From an uncultured Bacteroidaceae bacterium (lineage in GTDB: Bacteria > Bacteroidota > Bacteroidia > Bacteroidales > Bacteroidaceae), in contig CAJOHO010000034.1 in assembly GCA_905234555.1 (NCBI GenBank), forward strand, positions 1-48,113: 48,113 bases of DNA, in the 5' to 3' direction. Below, in pieces: positions 1 to 7,446 of this stretch (position 1 is the first letter of the stretch; each line of letters opens with the position of its first letter). The notes below the pieces were generated by a model. That model had not been told where the DNA came from. It worked only from the letters and a program-made list of their open reading frames with translations, and did no database searches. The position numbers and the translations under genes were made by a program.

Positions 1-12
1 TTGTAGCGAAAA

Positions 13-20
13 CAAAGGTA
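13..20 (-). promoter_or_regulatory. Leftward -7 promoter box (TACCTTTG)
   Basis: On the minus strand this reads TACCTTTG, a match to the Bacteroidota -7 consensus TAnnTTTG. It points out of the left edge of the window, so it probably drives a gene that starts outside. Confidence 0.45.
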
Positions 21-25
21 ACAAA

Positions 26-57
26 AAGGTCGGAATCCAAGCGAGGATACCGACCTT
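26..57 (-). terminator. Hairpin, probable intrinsic terminator
   Basis: AAGGTCGG (26-33) pairs with CCGACCTT (50-57), with an inner ATCC/GGAT pair. On the minus strand the stem is followed by TTTTTG. It may end a leftward transcript before the promoter at 13-20. No gene feeding it was identified. Confidence 0.5.
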
Positions 58-201
58 AATTTGTGTATCGATTAAGAAATTTTAGCGGACAGCAATAAAT
101 AGAAACCAACTCAATTGCAAACAAAAAACTGCCCAACTGTTCGCTCAAAACATCATTTGTGTGAACTCTTTTTGTGCGGACAGTTAAGTGTTTTGAAAAT
201 T

Positions 202-301
202 CTAAGTACTTAGATGAAAAATTCCAAGTACTTGGAAAAAAAATTCTAAGTACTTAGAAAAAAATTTCCAAGTACTTGGAAAAATATTTCTAAGTACTTG
301 G
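202..301. repeat. Five 12-bp palindromes with exact 22-bp period
   Basis: Palindromes of the form CYAAGTACTTRG start at 202, 224, 246, 268 and 290, exactly 22 bp apart. Units 1 and 3 are CTAAGTACTTAG, units 2 and 4 are CCAAGTACTTGG, and unit 5 is a hybrid. The 10-bp spacers are A/T only or nearly so. Twenty-two bp is about two helical turns, so all sites face the same side of the DNA, as in iteron or operator arrays. No coding sequence with protein-like composition covers the region. The remainder of 1-547 is AT-rich, with scattered GTGTTCGCA and GTGCAC words. Confidence 0.8.
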
Positions 302-439
302 AAATTTCCGTAGTGTTAACACAAAGCGCAAAAAGTGTTCGCACGCAACTCAACAGATGCGTGCACAAAACAGCAAAAGTGTTCGCAGGAATAAGACGAG
401 ATGTTTGCAGAAAAACGCCGAAGTATGTGTACAAAAAAA

Positions 440-494
440 CCACGATTCAGCAGATTATCAGGGATTTGCGTCCGCTCAATCTGCTGAATCGTGG
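440..494. repeat. 17-bp perfect inverted repeat
   Basis: The 17 bases at 440-456 (CCACGATTCAGCAGATT) are the exact reverse complement of 478-494, with a 21-nt loop. There is no T-run after either arm, so it is not a typical terminator. It lies 53 bp after the stop of the minus-strand lipoprotein gene. It could be a processing or protection stem, or the trace of a small mobile element. Confidence 0.7.
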
Positions 495-547
495 TAAACG
501 ATAAAGCCTAAGACTTTACTCAGAATTGATTGCCTTAGCTTAGGATT

Positions 548-1654
548 TTATTTCGGCTGGGACACCGTTTTATATGCCACTTCCTTGTCTGCACGAACGA
601 AGCGTTCGTAAGCATCGTCTGAGCTGCTCCACTTACCCACGAAGAAGTTCTTCGACAGGCAGGAATACTCGTAGGTAATGGTTTCGTTGTTAAAGAACTG
701 CTGCATTGTGATCTTACCCGTCGTAGGATCCGAAGCGTTGGGAACGACCTGATAGTTGCGGCAACCCAGATAGCCGATAGTCTGTCCCCTGTAGTCGTAG
801 CACCAGTAATAACTACTAACGCTTGTTCTGACCTTGAAGATGTAATAGAGGTTCCCGTCCTCGTTAAAGTCCTGATATGCTTCATCGTAGAGTGACTCAG
901 GATACATGTAGCTCCAAGTTCCCACCATCATGGCCTTCGCTTCGTCTGTCGTTTCAGGCATACGCGCCACTCGGTAGTAGGCGTCCAGCGAACTTCCATT
1001 GTAGAGAATCAGGTCTGCCCCATCGTCCTTGTACGTATCAATCTGGAATGTCTGCGGATTTTCGTCACTCTCAATCGCCAGATACACATTATATCTTGAA
1101 TGATATTTCTCCGTAATCATAGGAGTGCCGTCAATAGAGAAGATATAGGTGCCGTCAGCTGTAAACTCAAACGTCATCTTCATCTTGCTGACATCCATCC
1201 ACTCTTCTGAGTTTTTGTTGCGTGCTTCATACACGAACCACTTGCCCACCATCGCATCAGGCCAGCTTCGCACATTCACCAGAATCTTCTGAGTGAGGTC
1301 GCGAACCTTCAACGTAATTTCAGCCTGACCACCAGACTTCGCCTTCACGCTTCCCTTCAAAGTAACGGAAGCCACACCAGGTTCAGAACTCTCAAAATCA
1401 ATTCTGGTGCCATCACCATTCACATAATTAGCCTCAATCTGGAACTCATCGCCAACGGTGAGATTCAGCACATAAGCCTTCACATTATTGTCGTAACCCA
1501 CATTCGTGATCTCGATATGAGCCGGACCATCAGGCTGTTCAGGAGTTCCAGGACCATCCCCATCCTCCTCCTTATCCTTATCACAAGAGGCGACCGACAT
1601 CGCCATCACAACTGTCAGCAGCGCAAACGCCACAAAACCAAAGTACTTTTTCAT
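548..1654 (-). CDS. Lipoprotein with Ig-like (Big-type) domain and lipocalin-like C-terminal repeats
   Basis: This 368-residue lipoprotein starts at the ATG that gives MKKYFGF, because that start supplies a signal peptide ending in the lipobox SVASC (Cys 24). A longer in-frame start would add 22 non-signal residues. An acidic and Pro/Gly-rich linker follows, as is usual for surface-exposed Bacteroidota lipoproteins. Then comes a bacterial Ig-like (BIG2/BACON type) domain at roughly residues 50-130. Two segments beginning VGKWFVYE and VGTWSYMYPE resemble lipocalin-like folds. The C-terminal segment (SDPTTGKITMQQFFNNE) matches part of the lipoprotein at 17178-18551, so the two are paralogues. 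It lies 50 nt after the broken vapC. Ligand and role are unknown. Confidence 0.8.
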   Translation of the reverse strand: MKKYFGFVAFALLTVVMAMSVASCDKDKEEDGDGPGTPEQPDGPAHIEITNVGYDNNVKAYVLNLTVGDEFQIEANYVNGDGTRIDFESSEPGVASVTLKGSVKAKSGGQAEITLKVRDLTQKILVNVRSWPDAMVGKWFVYEARNKNSEEWMDVSKMKMTFEFTADGTYIFSIDGTPMITEKYHSRYNVYLAIESDENPQTFQIDTYKDDGADLILYNGSSLDAYYRVARMPETTDEAKAMMVGTWSYMYPESLYDEAYQDFNEDGNLYYIFKVRTSVSSYYWCYDYRGQTIGYLGCRNYQVVPNASDPTTGKITMQQFFNNETITYEYSCLSKNFFVGKWSSSDDAYERFVRADKEVAYKTVSQPK

Positions 1655-1704
1655 GATTAAAAAATTTATGATTAGTATTTTCTGATTCGCTAATATTCTA
1701 CCTT

Positions 1705-1951
1705 CTATCGCTCCACCCAATTCTCTATCTCAATACCTGGAATACGTTCAATGTGATCAAGGTTTTCTGTCACCATAATGTAGCCGTGATGAACGGCAGA
1801 CGAACCGATAAGCATGTCGAACTCATCTATCAGCAATCCAGCACGGCGCAAATGGGCTTTTACCTTAGTGTATCTTCTCTTTAATACCATACTTGCCTTG
1901 AAGAAAAAAGATGCAGACATTGGTGTCAAGCAAGTATTTTTTCTTATTCAT
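1705..1951 (-). pseudogene. vapC-like PIN-domain toxin, internally deleted and frameshifted
   Basis: The start codon overlaps the antitoxin stop (ATGAATAA). The first frame encodes MNKKYLLDTNVCIFFLQGKY and five more residues, then stops. It contains the LLDTNV motif with the first catalytic Asp of PIN nucleases. The rest is in another frame: KAHLRRAGLLIDEFDMLIG and so on to ENWVER, the typical PIN C-terminus with the DEFD acidic site. PIN toxins of this family run about 130 residues. Here only about 25 plus 58 remain, so roughly 50-60 residues, including the conserved central Glu region, are missing. The product cannot be an active tRNA-cleaving RNase. Confidence 0.8.
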
Positions 1952-2246
1952 CTTCTTCGAAATAAGCCAGTTTACGTTTATAACTTGTTGGCTGTCTTCC
2001 TATGCGTATAGCGTCAAGTACCTCATTGCCGATAGGGTCGTCCTTCCATGCACCAGCAACACTAAAAAACAGCTCATCCTTTTCCTTCTCCGTCAGTTTC
2101 CGCTTAGCTTTGACGGCAGGAACGATTTTTTCTTCAGCTCTGACTTCCTCGTAAAGATGATCTGCAAGCCAACGCTTATTGCTCGTCGAAAGCGCCATCG
2201 AGTGTAGGAAGTTCAGCACCGTATTCATTGAAATTGTCAGATTCAT
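1944..2246 (-). CDS. Antitoxin-like protein of the VapC locus
   Basis: About 100 residues, with no membrane segment. The middle reads NKRWLADHLYEEVRAEEK, followed by a basic/acidic region (KAKRKLTEKEKDELF) and an acidic end (FEEDE). This is the pattern of antitoxins encoded just before PIN toxins in Bacteroidota, and the toxin remnant overlaps its stop codon. The promoter at 2272-2279 places transcription start only about 20 nt upstream. Several starts are possible: ATG at 2246, 2252 or 2228. The one at 2228 (MNTVLNFLHS) may be the true one. The frame is intact although the toxin is broken, so it may persist as an autorepressor or to neutralise a related toxin elsewhere. Family assignment rests mainly on context. 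Confidence 0.65.
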   Translation of the reverse strand: MNLTISMNTVLNFLHSMALSTSNKRWLADHLYEEVRAEEKIVPAVKAKRKLTEKEKDELFFSVAGAWKDDPIGNEVLDAIRIGRQPTSYKRKLAYFEEDE

Positions 2247-2271
2247 AAGCATCAATTATTATTTATGCTGG

Positions 2272-2279
2272 CAAAGATA
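2272..2279 (-). promoter_or_regulatory. -7 promoter box (TATCTTTG) of the antitoxin operon
   Basis: TATCTTTG on the minus strand matches TAnnTTTG and lies 26-44 nt before the candidate antitoxin starts. Confidence 0.65.
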
Positions 2280-2578
2280 CAAAGAATTTTGCAAAAACAA
2301 TACCTTTCGCAGAAAAAAGTAACAATCAACTTATCGATTCCCACATAATTCCTTAAAGAAACATTTTATTGACATCAAGAGATTAAAATAACTATTCGAT
2401 TATCGTATAGTTCATGCTCCATCATCCAAGCAAGATTTCATTGATGATTCAACTAAGAAAAACGATTAAATATCAATTGAGACTTCGAAACACCATACTT
2501 TTACAAAAAACAGACTCTTTTTCGTATAAATTAGATAAAAAATCGTTCTGCATTTATGTTTTATTCGAAGAAAATGAG

Positions 2579-2586
2579 TACATTTG
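2579..2586 (+). promoter_or_regulatory. -7 promoter box (TACATTTG) of the structured RNA
   Basis: TACATTTG matches TAnnTTTG. A T-rich -33 region (about 2552-2561) lies upstream. Transcription would begin at about 2591-2593, at the 5' edge of the structured RNA. Confidence 0.65.
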
Positions 2587-2591
2587 CAACG

Positions 2592-2765
2592 TGTTCTTCA
2601 GACACAGACATTTTATCTGCTCAATCGCCATCCGAATTAGCACTTCAAAAGCGAAAAAGAGCATTTTACTACACATTGAACGTGCGCAATTATGCGCAGG
2701 CTTCTCATAGTGTAGTTTGGGCGTGCTAACCCAGGATGGCGTATGATGATAGTCTGCGCCTTTTG
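2592..2765 (+). ncRNA. Rod-shaped structured RNA, candidate 6S RNA
   Basis: About 175 nt can fold into one long rod. CAGAC (2605-2609) pairs with GTCTG (2752-2756). CGCCATCC (2626-2633) pairs with GGATGGCG (2734-2741). TTAGCAC (2637-2643) pairs with GTGCTAA (2723-2729). After an asymmetric bubble (24 nt on the 5' side, 6 nt on the 3' side), ACTACAC (2668-2674) pairs with GTGTAGT (2710-2716), and TGCGCA/TGCGCA closes a 4-nt loop (2683-2698). The 3' end is CGCC followed by TTTTGTTT. A closing stem, large central bubble and terminal hairpin at this length are the hallmarks of 6S RNA, which traps sigma-70 holoenzyme. The alternative is a long leader of the gene at 2816. Confidence 0.6.
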
Positions 2766-2815
2766 TTTCCATAAGTGTGCAGTTATTTGGAAACCAAACT
2801 TAAAAATCAATAATT

Positions 2816-3232
2816 ATGAGAGCAAAAACTAAAAAGAATCTGATTATTCAGCTTATTCTTATAGCCATTCTATTACCAGTCCTATTTGTTTGGAACCCAG
2901 GTAAGGCTGGGCGGATTTTGAAACCTGTTTTTATGGGTTTGGCAGCGGTGCTTTATGTATTGATTGATAGAGTGTGGAAATGGAAAGAAGCTGATGAGGA
3001 CGAAAAACCTTTGTGGTTTGAGGAAAAGAAAACAAAGCAAAAGGCTTCTCTGCAAGAAGAAGAAGAGTTAACAATAGAAGAACCCACATTAGATCCTGTG
3101 TTTCTTGCTAAAGCTGAAGAGCAGGCTAAAGCTGATCGTCGTTCTAACATGTGGCTTTTGGCTGTGTCAATCGCCATTTTGCTTGTAATGATAGGTGCAA
3201 CCATTTACCATGTTACCAATCCCAATTTCTAA
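2816..3232 (+). CDS. Small membrane protein of unknown function
   Basis: 138 residues with about three predicted membrane helices: IIQLILIAILLPVLFVW near residues 9-25, VFMGLAAVLYVLIDRVW near 38-54, and LLAVSIAILLVMIGATIY near 115-132. Between helices 2 and 3 lies a charged segment rich in Glu and Lys (EEKKTKQKASLQEEEE). I do not recognise a family. It begins 50 nt after the end of the 6S-like RNA and has no clear promoter of its own, so it may be expressed by read-through of that RNA. Confidence 0.65.
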   Translation: MRAKTKKNLIIQLILIAILLPVLFVWNPGKAGRILKPVFMGLAAVLYVLIDRVWKWKEADEDEKPLWFEEKKTKQKASLQEEEELTIEEPTLDPVFLAKAEEQAKADRRSNMWLLAVSIAILLVMIGATIYHVTNPNF

Positions 3233-3246
3233 AGGTCTGATAAACG

Positions 3247-3293
3247 TCGAGTGATTCCTCGAACTCAATGCGGTACAGTTCGTTGACACGAAC
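3247..3293. terminator. Two short hairpins after the membrane-protein gene
   Basis: TCGAG/CTCGA (3247-3262) and GTTCG/CGAAC (3278-3293) follow the stop codon at 3232. The second stem is followed by AAAAATA, so it is a poor terminator on the plus strand. On the minus strand the first stem has no T-run. Weak evidence. Confidence 0.25.
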
Positions 3294-3362
3294 AAAAATA
3301 AGCCTTTAACGCACTAAACTTTGTAATCCAAACTGATGTCTTCTCTAAACAGTATTCAGAGT

Positions 3363-4085
3363 TTATATCTGTTGACGCCTAATTGCATCGTCAATTTGCC
3401 TCTCTTCAGCATCTTTCAACCTCTGTTTCCTCTCTTCTTCATCTTTACGTTGGGCATAACCTTTATCCAGATAGGTCACAGAATGGTTGGAGAAGGTTTC
3501 ACGAGGATTGTAGGAAAGGATAATAGTTTGATTCTTCCATTCCCATACGAAAAGAAACTTGTACGACGAAGAATTACCATATTCTAAGAAATCATTGACG
3601 GCATCTTGTCGAGTCCACGTCTTATCGCTATATTTACTTTTTTCTCCGATGTGGAAAGTGCCCATACACTCATCATTCTGGTTGAAACGTTTGTAAAAGG
3701 AAAAACATCCATAGTTGTCCTCATACATACAAAAAAAGGATAGGTAGTCGTAGTATTTATCTATCTGTCCATATATAGAAAGGGAATGAACAATATCACC
3801 TGGTTGTGCGTTATTCAACCCATTGATAAGAATTGTAGGAAATGTAAATGAATCACGGTTCTCACGATATAGTATCACAGGTAGATTGTTTATCAATTCT
3901 TCGTAGCGTGCAAAATCTAACGGCTCCGAAATTCTGATTCCTTGGAAAGCTAAAACAGTATCAGTTTCAGCACGTTGCTGACTAAACGACTTCTCGTTTT
4001 GTTGAGATCTCGGATTACAAGCAGCAAGGAATAGAACTGCTAAAATGCAAATTGATTTTATTCCTGTCTTAATTACTAGATTCAT
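3363..4085 (-). CDS. Lipoprotein of unknown function
   Basis: 240 residues. The N-terminus is a signal peptide with lipobox LAAC (Cys 23), followed by a Gln/Ser-rich linker. The body is rich in aromatic residues (YDYLSFFCMYEDNYGCFSFY) and matches no family I know. The last 30 residues (KDEEERKQRLKDAEERQIDD) form a charged helix or coiled coil. It stands alone between the small membrane protein and folA, facing the former, with its own promoter at 4145-4152. Confidence 0.75.
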   Translation of the reverse strand: MNLVIKTGIKSICILAVLFLAACNPRSQQNEKSFSQQRAETDTVLAFQGIRISEPLDFARYEELINNLPVILYRENRDSFTFPTILINGLNNAQPGDIVHSLSIYGQIDKYYDYLSFFCMYEDNYGCFSFYKRFNQNDECMGTFHIGEKSKYSDKTWTRQDAVNDFLEYGNSSSYKFLFVWEWKNQTIILSYNPRETFSNHSVTYLDKGYAQRKDEEERKQRLKDAEERQIDDAIRRQQI

Positions 4086-4144
4086 AGCATTCCAATTTCA
4101 TTAATTTTATGTCTTTAGAAACCGCTCGAAGCGAAATCTATGGG

Positions 4145-4152
4145 CAAAAATA
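4145..4152 (-). promoter_or_regulatory. -7 promoter box (TATTTTTG) of the lipoprotein gene
   Basis: TATTTTTG on the minus strand, 60 nt before the start codon at 4085. A second identical box occurs at 4250-4257 in the same orientation. Confidence 0.5.
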
Positions 4153-4296
4153 CTCATTCTTTGGCACATCACCAAACAAATTAGATGAAATAAGGTGATT
4201 TTGCTGTCTTATTCTTTGCTCTTTGATAGAAAATGCTTAATCTGGTATGCAAAAATAGGAACGGTTTGTTCAGTTGATAAGAACATTCAACTTTCT

Positions 4297-4338
4297 AAAA
4301 AACAGGCCCGACAGCTTTTGGTTTTCAAACTGTCGGGC
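4297..4338 (-). terminator. Intrinsic terminator of thyA-folA
   Basis: GCCCGACAG (4306-4314) pairs perfectly with CTGTCGGGC (4330-4338). On the minus strand the stem is followed by CTGTTTTTT. It lies 26 nt after the folA stop. Confidence 0.85.
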
Positions 4339-4363
4339 ATTATCTTTATAGAGATAGAAAGTC

Positions 4364-4882
4364 TTATTTCCTCTCCAAATCGATGAAGGCGTAGGGGAAA
4401 GCGTGGCGTTCATCCACGGGGTGGGAGTCGCGGAAGGTTTCCTGCCAGTCTTCGGGGGAATAGGGTGGGAAGAAAGTGTCTGCCTGCGCTGGTGTATCAT
4501 CGATGCAGGTGAGACAGAGGCGATCTGCCAAAGGGAGGGCTTGACGATAGACGGAAGCGCCACCGATGATGAAAACCTCATGTGCCTGTTCGTCACCAGC
4601 CTGTTCTCGCAGACGGCAATCGGCAAGTGCAGCTTCCAATGAAGGAAAGAGGTCTGCACCTGGAAAGTCTTCTGCCTTTCCTCTACGCGAAAGAACGATG
4701 TTGCGACGATTGGGCAAAGCTCCTTTGGGGAGAGAACGGAAGGTGTTGCTTCCCATAATGATGGTGTTGCCCACCGTCAGCGACTTAAATCGTTTCAAGT
4801 CGTTGGGCAGCCAGTAAATCAGTTTGTTCTTGTAGCCAATGGCGCCATTCTTGGCAATGGCTACGATGATGCTCACTCTCAT
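4364..4882 (-). CDS. folA: Dihydrofolate reductase
   Basis: 172 residues, the usual DHFR length. It reduces 7,8-dihydrofolate to tetrahydrofolate with NADPH in the cytosol. Visible family features are the N-terminal strand SIIVAIAKNGAIGYKN, the substrate-site stretch LPNDLKRFKSLTVGN, the NADPH-binding IIMGSNTFRSLP and IVLSRR, and VFIIGGASVYRQALPLADRL near residues 105-125. It lies 37 nt after thyA on the same strand, so the two are probably co-transcribed. ThyA makes dihydrofolate and FolA recycles it. A strong terminator follows. Confidence 0.95.
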   Translation of the reverse strand: MRVSIIVAIAKNGAIGYKNKLIYWLPNDLKRFKSLTVGNTIIMGSNTFRSLPKGALPNRRNIVLSRRGKAEDFPGADLFPSLEAALADCRLREQAGDEQAHEVFIIGGASVYRQALPLADRLCLTCIDDTPAQADTFFPPYSPEDWQETFRDSHPVDERHAFPYAFIDLERK

Positions 4883-4919
4883 ACGCCTAAGTATTCAGAT
4901 GAATCTCATTTACTCATAA

Positions 4920-5714
4920 TCACACGCTCACCACTCCTTTGATGTGATCCCAAGGATCGTAGTCGGTGAGTTTGAAATCTTCGTACTGGAAAGAGAAGAT
5001 GTTCTTGACGTCAGGATTGATCAGCATCTTCGGCAGCGGACGCGAAGTTCGAGTAAGTTGTAACTTGACTTGCTCTAAGTGGTTGAGATAGATATGAGTA
5101 TCACCTGTGGTATAGACAAAGTCACCAGGTTTGAGTCCGCAGACCTGAGCCATCATCATCGTCAGAAGGGAATAGCTGGCAATGTTGAAGGGAACACCAA
5201 GGAAAGTGTCTGCGCTGCGTTGGTAAAGCTGGCAGGAAAGACGTCCGTCTGCCACATAGAACTGGAACAGCACGTGGCAAGGCGGCAGGTTCATATTTCC
5301 CAGATCTGCCACATTCCATGCAGACACAATCATACGGCGTGAATCAGGATTATTCTTAATCTGGTTCACCACTTCTTTAATCTGGTCGATGTGTCCGCCA
5401 TTGTAGTCAGGCCACGAACGCCACTGGTAACCGTAGATATGTCCGAGGTTGCCATCAGGGTCAGCCCATTCGTTCCAAATACGCACACCTCGGTCTTGCA
5501 GCCACTTGGCATTGGTGTTACCATTGAGGAACCAAAGCAGTTCGTAGATGATGGACTTGAGGTGCAGTTTCTTGGTGGTGAGAAGGGGAAATCCTTCTTC
5601 GAGGTTGAAACGCATCTGGTTTCCAAAGACGGAGATGGTGCCGGTGCCTGTGCGGTCGGACTTTTCCACACCTTCGTCGAGGATGCGCTGTAGGAGGTCG
5701 AGATATTGCTTCAT
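4920..5714 (-). CDS. thyA: Thymidylate synthase
   Basis: 264 residues, matching the 264-residue bacterial ThyA. It methylates dUMP to dTMP using 5,10-methylenetetrahydrofolate and releases dihydrofolate. Visible motifs include [12 protein letters not shown] near the start, the catalytic cysteine in [12 protein letters not shown], the dUMP-binding [20 protein letters not shown], and the C-terminal [14 protein letters not shown]. First gene of the thyA-folA pair. No TAnnTTTG box was found in the 65 nt upstream of its start. Confidence 0.97.
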   Translation of the reverse strand: MKQYLDLLQRILDEGVEKSDRTGTGTISVFGNQMRFNLEEGFPLLTTKKLHLKSIIYELLWFLNGNTNAKWLQDRGVRIWNEWADPDGNLGHIYGYQWRSWPDYNGGHIDQIKEVVNQIKNNPDSRRMIVSAWNVADLGNMNLPPCHVLFQFYVADGRLSCQLYQRSADTFLGVPFNIASYSLLTMMMAQVCGLKPGDFVYTTGDTHIYLNHLEQVKLQLTRTSRPLPKMLINPDVKNIFSFQYEDFKLTDYDPWDHIKGVVSV

Positions 5715-5779
5715 AGACTGAATTTGGATGCTGGATTCTCAGCGAGAAGAACAGCTGAACACGAATACTTAAGAATTAA

Positions 5780-5808
5780 AAAAGGAGTGGCGCGTTGCCA
5801 CTCCTTTT
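5780..5808 (-). terminator. Intrinsic terminator of the exbB-exbD operon
   Basis: A 12-bp perfect stem: AAAAGGAGTGGC (5780-5791) with GCCACTCCTTTT (5797-5808), loop GCGTT. On the minus strand it ends in TTTTTTAA, 24 nt after the last exbD stop. The plus side also has TTTT, but no plus-strand gene precedes it. Confidence 0.85.
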
Positions 5809-5831
5809 GCATTGCGCAATATTGCGTTGGA

Positions 5832-6299
5832 TTATTTATCTGCTTTGTTAGCTGAATATACAATCTTGAGTGCGTTTGCTTTTCGCAGCACCTGCTTCAC
5901 ATCGGTGATGACACCCATTGGTGACTCGTGGTGAGCCTTCAGCGAAACGGTGAAGAAAGGCTGGTCTTCCTCTGCCAACGAACTGCGTTCATTACGTACG
6001 TAGCTCATCACTTCGGATGCTTCAGCATACTTGTCGTTCAACTGAATACGTGTACCTGTACCGAACTGACCCTTGAGGGCTTCGGTTGGAGGACCGATGT
6101 AGATGAAAGAAGTACAAGACTTACGAGCAAGCTTCTCAAGTCGGTGTCCAGCTGGACGTTCAATCTTCACTCGGAGTGTTACTTCGCGCATGGTGGTTAC
6201 CATCATGAAGAAGAACAGAATGGTGAAAATCAAGTCAGGGAGAGATGAGGTGTTCATCTCAGGCATTTCTCTGCCTCCGTTTTTGTTAAATCTGCTCAT
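5832..6299 (-). CDS. exbD: ExbD/TolR-type biopolymer transport protein (second copy)
   Basis: 155 residues. After a short cytoplasmic start (GGREMPEMNTSSLPDLIFTI) there is one membrane helix near residues 20-37 with the conserved Asp in SLPDLIF, the proton-path residue of ExbD/TolR. The periplasmic domain carries IYIGPP and ends VLRKANALKIVYSANK. The start lies 2 nt after the stop of the preceding exbD. With ExbB it forms the inner-membrane motor that energises TonB. Paired ExbD paralogues are common in Bacteroidota. Confidence 0.9.
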   Translation of the reverse strand: MSRFNKNGGREMPEMNTSSLPDLIFTILFFFMMVTTMREVTLRVKIERPAGHRLEKLARKSCTSFIYIGPPTEALKGQFGTGTRIQLNDKYAEASEVMSYVRNERSSLAEEDQPFFTVSLKAHHESPMGVITDVKQVLRKANALKIVYSANKADK

Positions 6300-6301
6300 A
6301 A

Positions 6302-6910
6302 TTACTTAGCTACTTTTCCGTCTTTAGTGTAATCGTATGGTTCAGCCTCTGAAATCTTCTGAGGATAGACCTTGCGGATAGCATCCTGCTGTTCCTCTGT
6401 GCACTGAGCGAACTTCTTTGCGGGTGGGAACTTCTCACGTGCGAGTTCGTCGCGCAGTTCGGTGTAGGCTGCAACAAGTGTATCCTGAACCTGGAAATAG
6501 ATACCGTATGGTGTACCGCGGTCTGTCTGCACAGAAATCACGTGCTTCTCAGTCACGTCGTGCTTACCGATGAGGTCAATGTCCTTGGTGAAGAGTTCAG
6601 GAAGGTTGGGATCGTTATCCTCGTTCTTGATGAACCGCTTGGCAATTTCCTTCACATCCTCAATGCGTGCATAGTCTTCGCCTACCATCAACATACCGTT
6701 CGAGTTGATACGGATGTCGAGCAGGTTACGACGGTTCACGTCCTGAGTGTTGTTCTGGTCTTCATCCTCTGGAGCACGTGGCAACGTACGTCCGATACCT
6801 TGGTCAGTGTCCATAGAAGTGGTCACCAGGAAGAAGATGAGCAACATGAAGGAGATGTCGGCGGTGGAACTGGTGTTCAGTCCCGGCATCTTTCTCTTTT
6901 TCTTTGCCAT
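6302..6910 (-). CDS. exbD: ExbD/TolR-type biopolymer transport protein (first copy)
   Basis: 202 residues. The N-terminus MAKKKRKMPGLNTSSTADIS leads into a membrane helix (FMLLIFFLVTTSM) that keeps the conserved Asp of ExbD (TADISF). The periplasmic part is longer than in classical ExbD (about 140 residues) and has a conserved middle (HVISVQTDRGTPYGIYFQVQ). It is followed directly by a second, divergent exbD and preceded by a small membrane-protein gene and exbB, so all four form one operon. Confidence 0.9.
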   Translation of the reverse strand: MAKKKRKMPGLNTSSTADISFMLLIFFLVTTSMDTDQGIGRTLPRAPEDEDQNNTQDVNRRNLLDIRINSNGMLMVGEDYARIEDVKEIAKRFIKNEDNDPNLPELFTKDIDLIGKHDVTEKHVISVQTDRGTPYGIYFQVQDTLVAAYTELRDELAREKFPPAKKFAQCTEEQQDAIRKVYPQKISEAEPYDYTKDGKVAK

Positions 6911-6933
6911 AGTTACTCAATGATTTTGAATTA

Positions 6934-7404
6934 CTACTTTGCAATGTACTGCTTCACGGCACTCCAGATGATAGCCAGAACGGCAATCACAGCGAGGAGT
7001 CCGATAGCAACCATGGATGCATCTGTGAGGATGATGTCACCCTTATCAAACCAGTCCTTACCATTGATGATGAGGTGGTTCTCAGGAGTATCGCTGGAAT
7101 GTGAAAGACCCAGCAGAGCACCTGCGCCAATACCCACGATGGGGAGTCCCCAAGTGAAGATGACGGAGCGATCGAGTCCATGTTGTACTAGATACATGAT
7201 GAAGCTGACAAGCATGCTGATAGCGGCAGCAGCAATAAAGATAATCATTGTCCACATCAGCAAATCAAGCATCATGGGGTCTTTCATGTCAGGATTCACC
7301 TCGTATGGATTGCTGAACCCCACAAAGAAGAACAGCACAATAACGATGATGCTGAAACCCATCAACCCCCACAACAGGTACTTGGAAAATTTATCGATAT
7401 TCAT
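6934..7404 (-). CDS. Small polytopic membrane protein within the exbB-exbD operon
   Basis: 156 residues with four likely membrane helices: YLLWGLMGFSIIVIVLFFFV near 9-28, LDLLMWTMIIFIAAAAISML near 46-66, a weaker one containing VGIGAGALLGLS near 91-105, and VAIGLLAVIAVLAIIWSAV near 131-150. I know of no assigned biochemical role. It sits between exbB (42 nt) and exbD (23 nt) on the same strand, so it is likely an accessory subunit of this motor. Confidence 0.75.
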   Translation of the reverse strand: MNIDKFSKYLLWGLMGFSIIVIVLFFFVGFSNPYEVNPDMKDPMMLDLLMWTMIIFIAAAAISMLVSFIMYLVQHGLDRSVIFTWGLPIVGIGAGALLGLSHSSDTPENHLIINGKDWFDKGDIILTDASMVAIGLLAVIAVLAIIWSAVKQYIAK

Positions 7405-7446
7405 TATAATTCTCTCCTTTAATTATTGCGAGAAACTCGCGGGTGA

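Noticed and set aside
202-301. CRISPR array
   Set aside because: The repeats are 12-bp palindromes with 10-bp A/T spacers that are not unique sequences, and there are no cas genes.
246-504. Two short overlapping open frames (65 and 68 codons) at the left edge
   Set aside because: They run through the palindrome array and simple repeats, lie opposite each other, and show no protein-like composition.
2414-2710. A 98-codon plus-strand frame
   Set aside because: It spans the promoter and half of the structured RNA, and its composition follows AT-rich DNA and the hairpins.
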